Assembly: GCA_039881045.1 (NCBI GenBank)
Contig: JAYWVB010000035.1
Location: 298,314 to 362,313 of the forward strand
Direction: 5' to 3'
DNA length: 64,000 bases
Origin: Chaetomium olivaceum
Taxonomy: Eukaryota; Ascomycota; Sordariomycetes; Sordariales; Chaetomiaceae
Shown: positions 1 to 10,859 of the stretch, piece by piece
How the letters are laid out: every line of letters begins with the position of its first letter
Numbering within the stretch: position 1 is the first letter of the stretch
Notes under the pieces: generated by a model
Told to the model about the DNA's origin: nothing
Seen by the model: only the letters and a program-made list of their open reading frames with translations
Database searches by the model: none
Position numbers and translations under genes: made by a program

Positions 1-317
1 CCGGCATCGCTTCGCCAGCTGCTAAACCTGCCAAGTCTGCCCCCGCGATGATGAATCCGCCGACCGAGACTGCGATACCTGGGAGCCAGGCAATGCTAGC
101 CCATATTCCGCCCCCGATGTAGGCGCAGGTTGTCCGTGGGGAGATAGGTGGTGTTCGTCGTGAGACATGCCGCCTTCGAGGAGGGGCAAGATTGTAGTCG
201 TCGGGGGGGTGGTTTGGGGTGTGGTTTGCAAACGCTCCTTCGATTTCGGGTTTGCTCGAGGGTCGCAGGTTCCAAATTGGTAGAGGTCTCGGTTTATTGT
301 AGCAGCCGAGGTGATAT
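1..317 (-). other. Possible partial membrane-protein exon at window edge
   Basis: On the minus strand one frame stays open for about 105 codons, from just after a TGA near 318-320 down to position 1, and would continue past the left edge. Its leftmost 40 or so codons form a glycine/alanine-rich hydrophobic stretch (it includes GGGIWASIAWLPG) that looks like a membrane segment, preceded by a basic, proline-rich stretch. There is no usable ATG in this frame, so it would have to be an internal exon. I do not recognise a family. A competing frame with an ATG at 168 (MSHDEHH...) ends at 22 and looks less protein-like. Confidence 0.2.
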
Positions 318-1033
318 CATCGAGGGGCTGTGACCAGTGTAATTCTGTGCCTGCGATTCCCTCTGATGCCGATGTGCGGGGAAGGCGCCCGCGCAGGCAG
401 GGGATCGTGACTTCTAGCGATTGTCACTTCTCATGGACTCAGATGCGGGGGCGCACTGGGCGGGCGATGGGATATCCAAGTTCGGCTTGGAATATCTGGG
501 CGTGCGAGTGCGCCCGATGGTTAAGAAACTGGGTTGAGAGTTTGGAGGGCAGGTGGGTGAGACTTTGAAAGGGAAATGCGCTTGGCAAGTGCGGGTGGGC
601 CGCTGCGGCGGATTGCACAATCGGCGGACGCTGCGGAAAGCCGGTGAGCGCCGATGGAGGCTGGCTTTCCCCGGCTCAGGATTGAACTCTGTGTTGTACT
701 CTGCGCTGGAGTTGCGGTCTACCAATGAAGGGTCTCGCTAATGGGTCTGGTCATGGGCCGATTCGGAGGGTGAATTCCTTCGTGTCATGCAACAATTGCG
801 TTGCGGACACCAACTAGTGAGCACGAGGGCAGTCGATGGTTGAGATACCGAGGTGGTCTGCAGCGGGCGTTCGGGTTGCACTCTGCAGTGTCCGAAAAAG
901 GAATGCGAACCGTTAAGGGTGTAAGAGTAGAAGGGTCTTGATTGATGCAACCGTCTTTTGCGTTGTAACTCACTACCAACAATTGTCCAGAGGGATTGGA
1001 TAAAATTGGTCGTCACTGCTGTTCTATGCTCTT

Positions 1034-1070
1034 GCAAGCTTGAAGCATATATTGAGTGCTTCAAGCTTGC
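1034..1070. repeat. Perfect 14-bp inverted repeat
   Basis: Arms 1034-1047 (GCAAGCTTGAAGCA) and 1057-1070 (its exact reverse complement) flank a 9-nt AT-rich spacer. Each arm contains AAGCTT. It lies about 330 bp upstream of the qcr7 start. It could be a cruciform, a dimeric protein site or a small element remnant; the sequence alone does not decide. Confidence 0.85.
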
Positions 1071-1205
1071 CGATCCCCCGTGAGCAGCGCCTTTTGACGT
1101 TATCAACAAAAAGCAGCAAGAATTCTTGTTCCTGCTGACCCATTACCTCATAGCATTGCGTGGTTGCCCGTTGGGGATTCGGGGTTGGGGTTGTGTGGTG
1201 GTGTA

Positions 1206-1228
1206 ACATACATACATACATACATACC
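1206..1228. repeat. CATA microsatellite
   Basis: About five and a half tandem copies of ACAT/CATA, 170 bp upstream of the qcr7 start codon. Confidence 0.9.
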
Positions 1229-1396
1229 TTACATGAGCTTCCCTTACGTTACGCCGTACCATCCCGAAGATTCAGGCATCAAACCAGGCAGAAACGGTAA
1301 TTCCCGGGACAGCTTCGAAAGCGAAGGTCTGCATTTCGCGGCAATTTGGAATTCAGAAGCTCAACACGCCCCCGCGAATCACTCACAACCGCCGCT

Positions 1397-1920
1397 ATGT
1401 CTGTCGCGCCGTCCCTCTACAATGCCGTCTCCAAGCGGCCTTGGCTTGCCAACATGCTCAAGCCGCTCGCCGGCTGGTATGTCAGCGCCGCCGGCTACCG
1501 TCAAATGGGCCTGAGGTGCGTTGGACCTTTCCTTCTAGCCCACCACCTACCCTACCCTCTTCCCCCACCACACCAATTGCTCCCGAACCACGAACTACCC
1601 CCCCAATCACCCGCCAATTGGCAGACCCAACAACCAAAACTAACCCTCCCCAACCAAACAGGGCCGACGACCTCCTCGTCGAAGAAGACGAGGCCGTGCT
1701 CAAGGCGCTGACCCGCCTCTCGCCCAAGGAGAGCTACGACCGCATCTACCGGATCCGGCGGGCGACGCAGCTCAGCCTGCAGCAGAAGATCCTGCCCAAG
1801 AACGAGTGGACCAAGCCCGAGGAGGACGTCCCTTACCTCTCGCCCATCCTCGAGCAGATCTACGCCGAGTCCAAGGAGAAGCTCGCGCTGGATACCTTGA
1901 CGGTGTTGAAGAAGCACTAA
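1397..1920 (+). CDS. qcr7: Cytochrome b-c1 complex subunit 7
   Basis: Subunit of mitochondrial respiratory complex III on the matrix side of cytochrome b, needed for complex assembly. Two exons, 1397-1515 and 1662-1920, encode 125 aa, the normal Qcr7 length (about 125). The intron begins GTGCGT and ends CAACCAAACAG; joining completes an Arg codon and gives GLRADDLLVEED, the conserved family motif. The C-terminal half (RLSPKESYDRIYR, then LPKNEWTKPEEDVPYLSP) is strongly diagnostic. The start is the first ATG in the frame, and the N terminus has no cleavable presequence, as is usual for this subunit. The gene converges with mnn9. Confidence 0.95.
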
Positions 1921-3094
1921 GAGCAGTGCCCCGACTCGAGCTGTACGGGCCATGGGATGGGGGGGGGGAGGGAGTTGCGGGAGGTGCGGGATGCTTGTCG
2001 TACCTTGGGAGAGGGAGCAAGGTTCGGTCAGGTGCAGAACTGTACTTTAGGGAAGGGGAGTCGGTCATACCGCGCGAGGAAGTGGTAGGGAAGGCGACGA
2101 AGAGAAGAAATAGAGCTACCGCCGTTATTCGCGAGGACGAGTTGGCATGTATGTGTATAGACTCTGGTGCGCCCCGTCAACAAAGCTCGCTCGCCCCTCT
2201 ACTTTGTGTCCTTACAGCATCCGGCTTGATGAGGATTGATTCAACTGGCCCATATCGCCGCTTCACCATGAGTCCTAAGGGCCGAGTTCCCTTATGAAGG
2301 CAACTAGGGCTTCGTGCTATATCTACTGCGTGTTCCAATACTTTAGCTTTTTATTTTTACGCAAGTTCTTCTCAGTAAGTCAGCCGTGGCCTGTTGAATA
2401 CGTCACAATAATATGGCCGCCCTACTCTCCTCGCCGCCAGCCGGAAATATGTATTTGTATTGCAAGGACCCCATTCTACGCCAAAGAAAACCGCACCGAC
2501 GAGCAGAGGCAATAGGCCCCAACCGAACTCAATCAAGCGCAGTGAAACAGACTCCTAACATCATCCAACCATCCATCCATAAAAGCAGCAAGCTGCTGCC
2601 CTAATGAACCCCTTAAAAGCAGCCACCACCGATTTTCCTACATGTGTATGTAGCGTTGAATATTCCAATTCAACCCCCCCTTCATACACAATCCTACCAA
2701 CACCCTATACCAACCAGCAGTTGCATTAGGAGGCGCCCGCCTCGGTTTTCGTTCCGAAATGCGCGTGACAGGGTCAAGAAAGATGAAAATGAAGCCAACC
2801 CAAAGAAGACCTCAGGAGGTCAGCTCGGGGTTGTCGAGTGCTATGCCACTTCATGATTTTGTCGCTTCCAAAATAGAATAAACAGAGCGAAGAAGATGCA
2901 AAACAAGGAAGAGAATAAACAAAAATCCCGTCTTAACCGCCTAACGCCTGTCCCCCAAGCTGGTGCGGGGGTTCTGTTTCGATATGCGTCGTGGGCTCGT
3001 ACAATAAACCAGGGGAACATGGCTTCCCCTGGGGACCGACTTCACGGTTGGTTGGTTTCCGTGGGACGGATCGGGGAGAGAAAGTATTGGCGGT
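1921..3094. other. Intergenic between convergent qcr7 and mnn9
   Basis: Contains both 3' UTRs. Short frames here show no recognisable protein features. Nothing else seen. Confidence 0.6.
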
Positions 3095-4594
3095 TTATAC
3101 GTTTCCGCCCTTCTCGTCGGTGTCGATATGCCAGACGACGTAGTTGGGCAGACCGTAAACGCCATACCCAGCACGCTTGGCCATCTTCGCAAAGCCTTCC
3201 GTCTCTGCCTGGTTTTCGAAGGCGTAGCACGGAAAGTTGATCCCTGTATCGTGTGAGCAAACTGCTGACGACCTCGGGAGAGTTACCACCTACCTGATCT
3301 GTGCACGTCAGCCTTGACGATAATGTTGACGCCGCCGACGCCGTCCAACTCGATTTCCTCATCCTTGTTGTCGCGCCAGTCGCCCATCCTGGCCATGTAC
3401 GTCCGCCCGGTATCGAACTCTCTATAACCTGGAGCAGGGTTAGTTTACCTCTACGTGGGGCGACACACCGATTAGAAGAAACATACCCTCGACAAGGATG
3501 GTATCCTTGTCTAGGCTCGCAGCGAGCTTGCGAGCTTTGTCGGACTCGACCCACGAGTTGTAGTCGACTACATCAAGGGTTAGCTGAAGCCCTTGCACGG
3601 AACATAGACCAAGAACTCACATCTGCCTTCAATATCGCGGCCGTCCTGATAGCGGTGGAACCAGATATCTGCAGCTGGTCAGCCCCTATATCAAAACAAA
3701 TTCTTTGGCGGGTGTCCATACTCGGAACGAGAACATCCCGGTCATGGGCAATGAAATCCTCAATAATCTTCTCAGGGCTGTCGACGATATCCGCATCTCT
3801 CCAGTACACCCACGAATGCTCAGGCTTGAGCGCCGTGTACAAGAGGTAGTTTCGGGCCCTGCCCAAGGCTTTGCGCCGCGGGCCCTGGGCCTTGAAGCCG
3901 TGGCGGTCCTCCACATCCTGGCTCAGCGTGACCCCGAAATCCTTCTCTATCACCGTTGCGCTCCTGAAGGGGACACTGTCTGGGCGCTTCTGAATCCGGT
4001 CGAGCTCAGCGGCGAGAACGGCCAGTGTGTCGTCGGTGGTGTCGCTGACGAGGAAAGCAAGGTCGATAAGGTGGTGGGGGTAGCTCAGCTTGGCGACGAG
4101 CTCAAAGTATTTGGAAAGGTACCGAGAGGCGTCCTTGAGGGGGGTGAGGATGAGGACTCGTTCGTTGTTCTGCACGGCCTTGGTCGTCGACTTGATGGGG
4201 TTCAGGTCGACGTGCTGGATGGTGGACGAGTTGATCTCGAGCGGCGCATGGTGGTTGAAGATGACGGGGGTGCTAAGGTGGGATGTCCATGACGCTTGCT
4301 CATTCGGCGTCATCTCCATAGGGGGTTTCGAAGGGCCCCAGCAGTAGAACCTGTTGAGTGGGGTGTTAGCGATAAGCAAATCGGCACCGGGGGAAGATAT
4401 TGTGAGGCGGGGAAGTCGGACCTTTGCATATCGGGCGCAGAGCTTCTGATGCCTCGCCATAGCAAGACTATTATGCCGGTGAGGGCGAGGAGAAGCAGGA
4501 ACCGCGACCTGGTGAACAAGACCCATATTGCCCTCGTTGGTGGTAGATTTGATCTTGCAGCTTTCCAGCTGACGCCGCCCTTAGGAAGTAGCAT
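3095..4594 (-). CDS. mnn9: Mannan polymerase subunit Mnn9 (Anp1/Mnn9/Van1 family)
   Basis: Golgi alpha-1,6-mannosyltransferase subunit that extends the backbone of N-linked mannans on wall glycoproteins. Six exons: 4594-4422, 4350-3722, 3668-3621, 3567-3487, 3428-3294 and 3243-3095, giving 404 aa. All junctions restore the frame and the family sequence. The product is a type II membrane protein: a short basic tail, one signal anchor (about residues 32-46), then the luminal domain. The catalytic region has a DxD motif in YWRDADIV, then VLVPNIWFHRY, GRFDYNSW, TGRTYMARMGDW and the very conserved GINFPCYAFENQ and YVVWHIDT. These last blocks match Mnn9 better than Anp1 or Van1. It is divergent from the DNA glycosylase gene. 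Confidence 0.95.
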
Positions 4595-6340
4595 TATAAA
4601 CTATTAGTAGTGCGCCCTCAGCGAGAGCGCGGGCATCAATGGCTCGACCGGTGGGTTTTAGGGCCGCCGTCGCCGTTTGTTCCCTCGGTGCTGTCTTGCG
4701 ACGCGAGCCAATCCAAGATTCGAGCAGAGGACCGCGGGGGTATCGCAACTTGAGGTAAGTTCTGGGAGGTGTCCAGAATTAGTGCGACACTAACTGTAAT
4801 TAGTGGGCGACGAATAGCAAGGCCTCGAGTATTCGATGCAACATCCAAACTACCAAAAAGAACGTCTTTCCTGTCGCCGGGCGTGAGACTGAGGTGTCGT
4901 GGGCGGTTTGTGTCCGTCTGCGTTCGTTGCGACCGGGTGCGTAAGCTCAGCTGCCGTGGAGAGTCGTCGAGGGAATGTTGCGCGAGCTGGTTCCAGGCCT
5001 TGTCGACAAGAACCATCGAATGCACCTGTCTCGGTAGGGGAAGCGCCGGGATTAGGGGCCTACGGTCCACTTTTGGTCTGGGCCAAGCCACCTCCGCCAT
5101 GCACCATTCCAGAATCTCTGGTTGCAGATGACACCTTTGCCTCTGACAAATCGCGATATATCTTGCTGAAAATGAATGAGGGCTTAAAGATAATATGTAA
5201 ACAGGCCTCTGCGGCTCTGGGCAACTGCAATTTCTCCTTCACTCGAGCGTTGAGCCTTCAACTCTTGTGCTTCGAGAATCCTCCACACACCCCGCAATTC
5301 AATTCAGACGCCGCCCCTCTGCCGTGACCAGGAGGAGCGGGAGCAGGACGGGCTTAGCCGCCGTCTTGTTCGATACGAGATTTCTCCCGCGTTTTCGATG
5401 GCATTCCGAGAAGCCCAGAGAAGCTGGCAGACTAGAACACTGCTCGGACACTACCTACATACAAGTTCTGTGTAGATAGATGTAACCACACGTACCTACC
5501 CATGAGAAATCTCTTGTCTCCGCGAGCCTGCAAGGATGGCGTAAACAATTTGGGGGCCTTGGATTTCCTTTGCAAGCAGTCTAAGCATCTGCCAATCACC
5601 CGGTTTGCACTGCCATCTTTCTACACTCGGCTGTAGGGTATCTCGGGCCGTTGCTCTCGAAATAACTCTTCATTCATGTCATTTCATGTCACCCGTTAGA
5701 TCTCTAGCCCCTGGAAACCTTGATTTCCACCATTTTGAGGTCCAGACCTCGAATTCGAAGACTTGGTGGACCCGAATGAAAGCACTCAGGCACGAGCGTT
5801 CTTGGCCTGTTTCCAGAAGCTCGCCTTGGCATGAGACAGACCGGGGCTCCTGTCCCGGATCCGGAAAACCAGAGCGTAACCCCAATTGGGCTTTGAGCTT
5901 TGGGGGCTCTGAATGCCACGTGAGCAGGCGCGGGGAGCGTGATGACATCTCGAAGGGCGCGCGTCTCGCGGCGGCAGCAGGAGGATAGAACTCTCCGAAG
6001 ATTAGGTAAGACAGGGGGTGTCTTTATCCGGTCCATTGCGACGGAACGTGGTTAAAACATTGCAAGTCGCCCATACACACACCTATCACTCACATCTTCG
6101 CTTCAACTCCTCCTCCCGCTGGATATGTCCGGACTTGCCTCGTAACCCCGGCATTGCTCCTTCGGACGTTCGTTTTAGCTCTCGCCTCCAGATTAAGGAA
6201 TCTCAGATTCCCGGCCCCCGTCTTCAATTCTTGCACTTTGTCTTCTCTCCACTTCTTTTTTGAATGAGAGACCGAGAAGCCCTGGGCCAATACACTCCGA
6301 TACTAGTTTCACAAACTCGGGTTTCGAACACAGTCCCGAG
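4595..6340. other. Intergenic between divergent mnn9 and DNA glycosylase
   Basis: A 1.7-kb divergent promoter region. Several short open frames exist but none shows family motifs or matching splice sites. Confidence 0.55.
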
Positions 6341-7510
6341 ATGGCATCACGGAGATCAGCCCGGCTGGCTTCTATGGTCACCAATGTTGCCATACCGGCA
6401 CCCCCACCAGCACCTCCAGCGGCATCCAGAAAGCGAAAAGCGGCCACGGAAGCCCCGGCGGTCGAGGAGACTGAAAGGGCGCCGTCAACTCCACGAAAGA
6501 AGCGAACTAAAGCTGTACCCGAAACGCCTACTCCTGCCGAAGTTAAGCTCATCGTGGAGGGCGCGCACACACAAAAGCCCAGACCCGCAGCGGTCTCCCG
6601 TCTCGCGGATCCGAACCGTACCAATGCGGTCCTCCGGTCTCCCAAGACATCGCGCATCATCGCGCCAACCGCAGTCGAGCCTATACCCTCCAAGCTCGGC
6701 GCCGGCACCAAGCCTACAGGGCTAGCAGCGACCGCGATCCCAACTGCCACCACAACAACCAGCATCCTCGAAGAAGCTTGCGCGCACCTCATCAAGGTCG
6801 ACGCGCGCATGAAGCCGCTCATCGACGCCCACCACTGCCGCATCTTCTCGCCCGAGGGCCTCGCCGAGCAGATCGACCCCTTCGAGGCCCTCTGCAGCAG
6901 CATCATCTCGCAGCAAGTCAGCGGCGCGGCTGCCAAAACCATCAAGGGCCGCTTCATCGCCCTCTTCAACCCCACTCCTCCCACCACCACCACCGCTACT
7001 CCCACTTCCTCCGAACCCCCCGCCACCACCAACGACACCACCCTCGCCAAACCCACCTTCCCGCGCCCCGCCGACGTCGCCAACACCCCCCTCGAAACCC
7101 TGCGCACAGCGGGCCTCTCCCAGCGCAAAGCGGAATACATCCAAGGGCTCGCGACACAATTCACCACGGGCGCCCTGACCGCACAACTCCTCGCCGACGC
7201 GCCCTACGAGGAGGTACTCGCGCGGCTGACCGCGGTGCGCGGGCTGGGGAAGTGGTCGGCTGAGATGTTTGCGTGCTTCGCGCTGAAGCGGATGGATGTG
7301 TTCTCGACGGGGGATCTGGGGGTGCAGCGGGGGATGGCGGCGTTTGTGGGGCGGGATGTGGCTCGCCTGAAGGCCAAGGGGGGCGGGAAGTGGAAGTATA
7401 TGGGGGAGAGGGAGATGGAGGAGGTGGCGGCGCGGTTTAGGCCGTATCGGAGCCTGTTTATGTGGTATATGTGGCGCGTGGAGGAGACGGATGTGAGTAC
7501 GATGGAGTGA
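6341..7510 (+). CDS. mag1: DNA-3-methyladenine glycosylase (AlkA/Mag1, HhH-GPD)
   Basis: Removes alkylated purines from DNA in base-excision repair, presumably in the nucleus. Single exon, 389 aa. The N-terminal third is disordered and rich in Pro, Ala, Lys and Arg, with likely nuclear-localisation clusters (SRKRKAA, PRKKRTK). The HhH-GPD domain starts near residue 145: DPFEALCSSIISQQVSG is the conserved first helix pair, AVRGLGKWSAEMF is the helix-hairpin-helix, and DVFSTGDLGVQRG carries the catalytic Asp. A Pro/Thr-rich stretch of about 35 residues interrupts the domain (nt about 6964-7066). I chose the ATG at 6341 because the frame upstream has only a TTG. GTGAGTACG near the stop could serve as a donor, so the last few residues are less certain. 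Confidence 0.9.
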   Translation: MASRRSARLASMVTNVAIPAPPPAPPAASRKRKAATEAPAVEETERAPSTPRKKRTKAVPETPTPAEVKLIVEGAHTQKPRPAAVSRLADPNRTNAVLRSPKTSRIIAPTAVEPIPSKLGAGTKPTGLAATAIPTATTTTSILEEACAHLIKVDARMKPLIDAHHCRIFSPEGLAEQIDPFEALCSSIISQQVSGAAAKTIKGRFIALFNPTPPTTTTATPTSSEPPATTNDTTLAKPTFPRPADVANTPLETLRTAGLSQRKAEYIQGLATQFTTGALTAQLLADAPYEEVLARLTAVRGLGKWSAEMFACFALKRMDVFSTGDLGVQRGMAAFVGRDVARLKAKGGGKWKYMGEREMEEVAARFRPYRSLFMWYMWRVEETDVSTME

Positions 7511-7570
7511 GGAGGGTATGATAGAGTGAGTACGCTACGATGGAGTGAGTACACTACGATGGAGTGAGAG
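7493..7570 (+). repeat. 19-bp minisatellite overlapping a stop codon
   Basis: Two complete 19-bp units (7526-7544 and 7545-7563) of the form GTGAGTACRCTACGATGGA plus a partial third. A shortened copy (7493-7506) forms the last codons and stop of the glycosylase gene. Confidence 0.8.
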
Positions 7571-10500
7571 AAAGGGCAGGGGTGCTTGGTGAGATGCGAA
7601 AGGTGTCCCGTGGGGGTGGTTTGTGTACCCGTTTGGGGGCACGATAGCCTCTGGGAGTCCCCTCTTGTGGGACGTTCCCAGCATATCCTGTCATACCGCT
7701 CAGCTTCTCAGGCCTTGCCTGTGAGACCTCTTCATGTTTCTTCACAGAACAAACGCCGTGTCGGGGTGGGAACGGAGTGGTGGCACCAGAAAACAAGCTT
7801 CCGTCAATGCATCGTGCTTGCCGCTGCCGGCATTCCCTGTCGATCTCCCAAGGGGGTTCGTTGGCCAGCCAGGGAGTTTTCCCAGTTTGAATTCCTGATG
7901 CGCGCCGCGCTACGTTTCAGGGGGTGATGATCGATACCTCGCGGTATTTACTTGTGACTAGTGTATGCAGGTCCTTCGGCCACGCAACTCATCATCATCA
8001 CTGGTTGGTCGGGCGAGGTCGTTGCTGGGAGCAGGCCGGTTTGCTTGATAGGACGGCGGCCTCCCGACGGACCGCCCGCCCGCGCATGCTGAGCGCCGCT
8101 GCAGCTCGCCACCGTTTCTAGGTTGGTAGCACCTTGCACGGGAGGACGGTGTGTAGACGGTGACACAGGGCAGTGTGTTGTCAAGGTGTGGTTAACTGGA
8201 GGACAGTGACGCTCACCGCTTAGCCTTTGCTGATGGCGCTACAAATTATTAACTCACGGCCGGCGCCTGGAGAGCATGGCTGGGTGTTGCCCTGAGGCCT
8301 TCCAGACCATAGTTACGTGAACAATAGCAGACTCGGTGGTTGGATAGTTATGCATGAGCAACATATGCTCAACGTGCACAACGTAAGCTAGCTAGAGCTT
8401 ACGCAATTATGGTGGAGGCCGCTCAGAGTTGTGTCACCGGGAGATGTACGAATAACTACACACATAACACGGCGATTCCGTCGGCCTGGGCATGGGATGA
8501 GAGAACGAGTTCGGCCCAATCGTGGCGTTTTAGGCTCGGAACTCTGTCATGATAACTAATGGTTGCCGGGTGAGTGAATGTCCGTTCCAGGCCTGATTGC
8601 GGTAGCCTGGCCGAAAAATATCGATATCGAATACGATCCGGTCCGTGTGGTCCTCCATAGTTGTACCCGCCAGCAAAACACTGTACGAAACATGCTGGGT
8701 CATGAATCAGCAACGGACTGGCCGCAGCTTGAGATCGGACGGCGGCAGTCGGCGGTAGCGGTTGAGCGGCCTCGCGGCCAGAACTTGCGGGGAGAAAACT
8801 GGACGAGATTGGCAAAAGTTGGCGTCTCAATTGTGCAAATCGTCCAGGTTCGATTGGGCGACTCAAATCAGGGGGCGAATTGGATGCCATGGAGATCGGC
8901 TTCAAGGAAGGTGGGGTGCAACTTGCACTTCGCTTCGTGTTGGCAAGGTTGGCTAGCCAATCAGGCGTGATTGGAAGGCTCCTCTTGATCGCGCAGTCTC
9001 TGTGCTTGTTGCCAGTCCGGTGCCATGTTTACGGGTTGTGTGTGGCTGGAAGGGAAGGCGGAACAACAATTGGGGACGGGGAGACCAACTCCTCCATGTT
9101 TGGCTATTCCGCGTTCTGTTTCGTGCGCTGGACGGGACTGGACGGACGTCATCCACGAAAAGCAAGGCAAGCGTGGGTAGGCACAAGACACCGAAGCAAG
9201 CTGCGGGAACGGATCAAGCAAATCGGGATTTCCTTTGCTGCAGGCTACTGCAAGAGCTCCCTCCACCTGCAGATTGTTACATCACGAAGCACTGCGCCTC
9301 GCGGGACGTGATAAACAACGGCGCAGACACACTCAAAGCACAACCAACAACACCAAGGGATTTGACACCAAGGATTTGGAGATTTGGCACCTGTGCCGGT
9401 GGGATTCTTTTGATCGAGGCGACTCATGCGTGACTGTGGTGGAGTTCACAAGCTTGGAGAGGCCGGACTCAAGAACCGAACCGAGGATAGAGCAATCTCG
9501 ACCCCAGCAAAAGATCAGCCAAGAAACGCCATCGACGTCGGCGCGGTCGCCTGCCGCCGAAACAGAGAAGAGCTCGAGGACAGCCATGGGCTCGGCCGAG
9601 CTGGGAAGTTGGAACGAGCCGTCAGGGGAACCTTGTTCATCCAAGGAATTCGACCCGCAACGGTGATACGGTCCTGCCAGTGAGCAGCCACTAGGACCAC
9701 ACCCTCATCTCGCCAAGCTCCGATCGCATTGGGTGTGATTCCGTGTTTTCAGGTGTCCGATGCATGGGAGTTCATAAAATAAAAAGATGCGATTTTGAGA
9801 GACAAACCCGAAAAAATAGAGGCCAATTCATGGCGGCAGCCAACGCAGAAACGTACACAGTCAGGCGGCTCGAGAAGCAGAACCCACATTGCAGAACCTG
9901 CGGAAATGGAGTCGATTTGGCAGCCCCTGAAAAAGCTGAGACAAGCAGCGATGCGAAGCACCGGGGTGGCGCCTCGGAGCGCGCAACCTGGAACTCTGCA
10001 ACTGCCAACCTGCAGGGGGGCGTGCCCGGATCAAGGCGGACCCACCAACAATAATTTAGCTCCAATTACCCCTTCCTGGCAGGTTTCTGTATTTTCTGCC
10101 CCTTTGGTCGAGACTGTTCCTCTGAATTCACGCCTCTCTCCTTCCTGTTTTACATCAACTTTTCCCTCCTCTCGTTAGCTTTTGCTTCAGTACACTCGTT
10201 ATACTCCCGCGGAAGAAGAGGTCCAGCCACGACCACTCGCCCGTTTATTACCATTTTATCACTTCTCTCAAACTCGCCTTTTCCGGTTCACCCGCTTCGA
10301 AAACAACCGCCTGCCAGGAATTCCGACGACACAAACCATTCCATTGAAGAAGAGGTGCGTTGGCATTTGAACTCCAGTTGCCTGGGCAGCTTGGAGGCAA
10401 AAGAACAGAATACCAGGCCATTGTCATTCGCGATTCCCTCCTTCCCTGAAACCCTCCACTGTACACGAACCGCGCGTTTCAACTTCACGCTCTCACGAGT

Positions 10501-10859
10501 CGAGTCTCATCGCAACCGGGCCCATCCCGCCTTCCTGAGATCCGCTTTGGAGTCGTCAGCCAGGTCCAGTGCCTACCGGCAGACGGAAGGCAGAGGTTCC
10601 CCATATTCTCTCCAACACGGAGTTCCGAGACAAGCCAAGTCAGTCGCACTGTCTGCCTCACGGCTCTCAACGCGTCTGGCTCGGTGGCGGGCAACTCAGG
10701 CGTGAAACCAACCTCCCAACAACACCTCCATATTGTTCATTTCCGTATCCCGTCATATTATTTCACCAGCATCACCATTTCCAGCCCGAACCCCAGACTG
10801 CCTGCATCACGGCTTTTACAATCATATTCTAACAGTGAGCAGCAACAGACTTGACCAAA
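7571..10859. other. Long intergenic region upstream of ecm33
   Basis: About 3.3 kb without a gene I can support. Small inverted repeats occur at 8355-8403. The last 700 bp are pyrimidine-rich and probably include the ecm33 promoter and 5' leader. Confidence 0.5.
8382..8403. repeat. Small inverted repeat
   Basis: Arms CGTAAGCT (8382-8389) and AGCTTACG (8396-8403) with a 6-nt spacer. The middle reads AGCTAGCT, itself a palindrome. Just upstream GAGCA and TGCTC form another short stem. Confidence 0.7.

Larger units (their letters stand above)
331..1396. other. Intergenic, upstream of qcr7
   Basis: No convincing gene. It holds a perfect 14-bp inverted repeat (1034-1070) and a CATA microsatellite (1206-1228), both listed separately. 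Confidence 0.6.

Noticed and set aside
22..231. 69-codon minus frame beginning MQTTPQ
   Set aside because: The overlapping hydrophobic frame looks more protein-like, and neither has firm support.
6193..7167. 324-codon frame opposite the DNA glycosylase
   Set aside because: It is antisense to a clear gene and is kept open by GC-rich codon bias.
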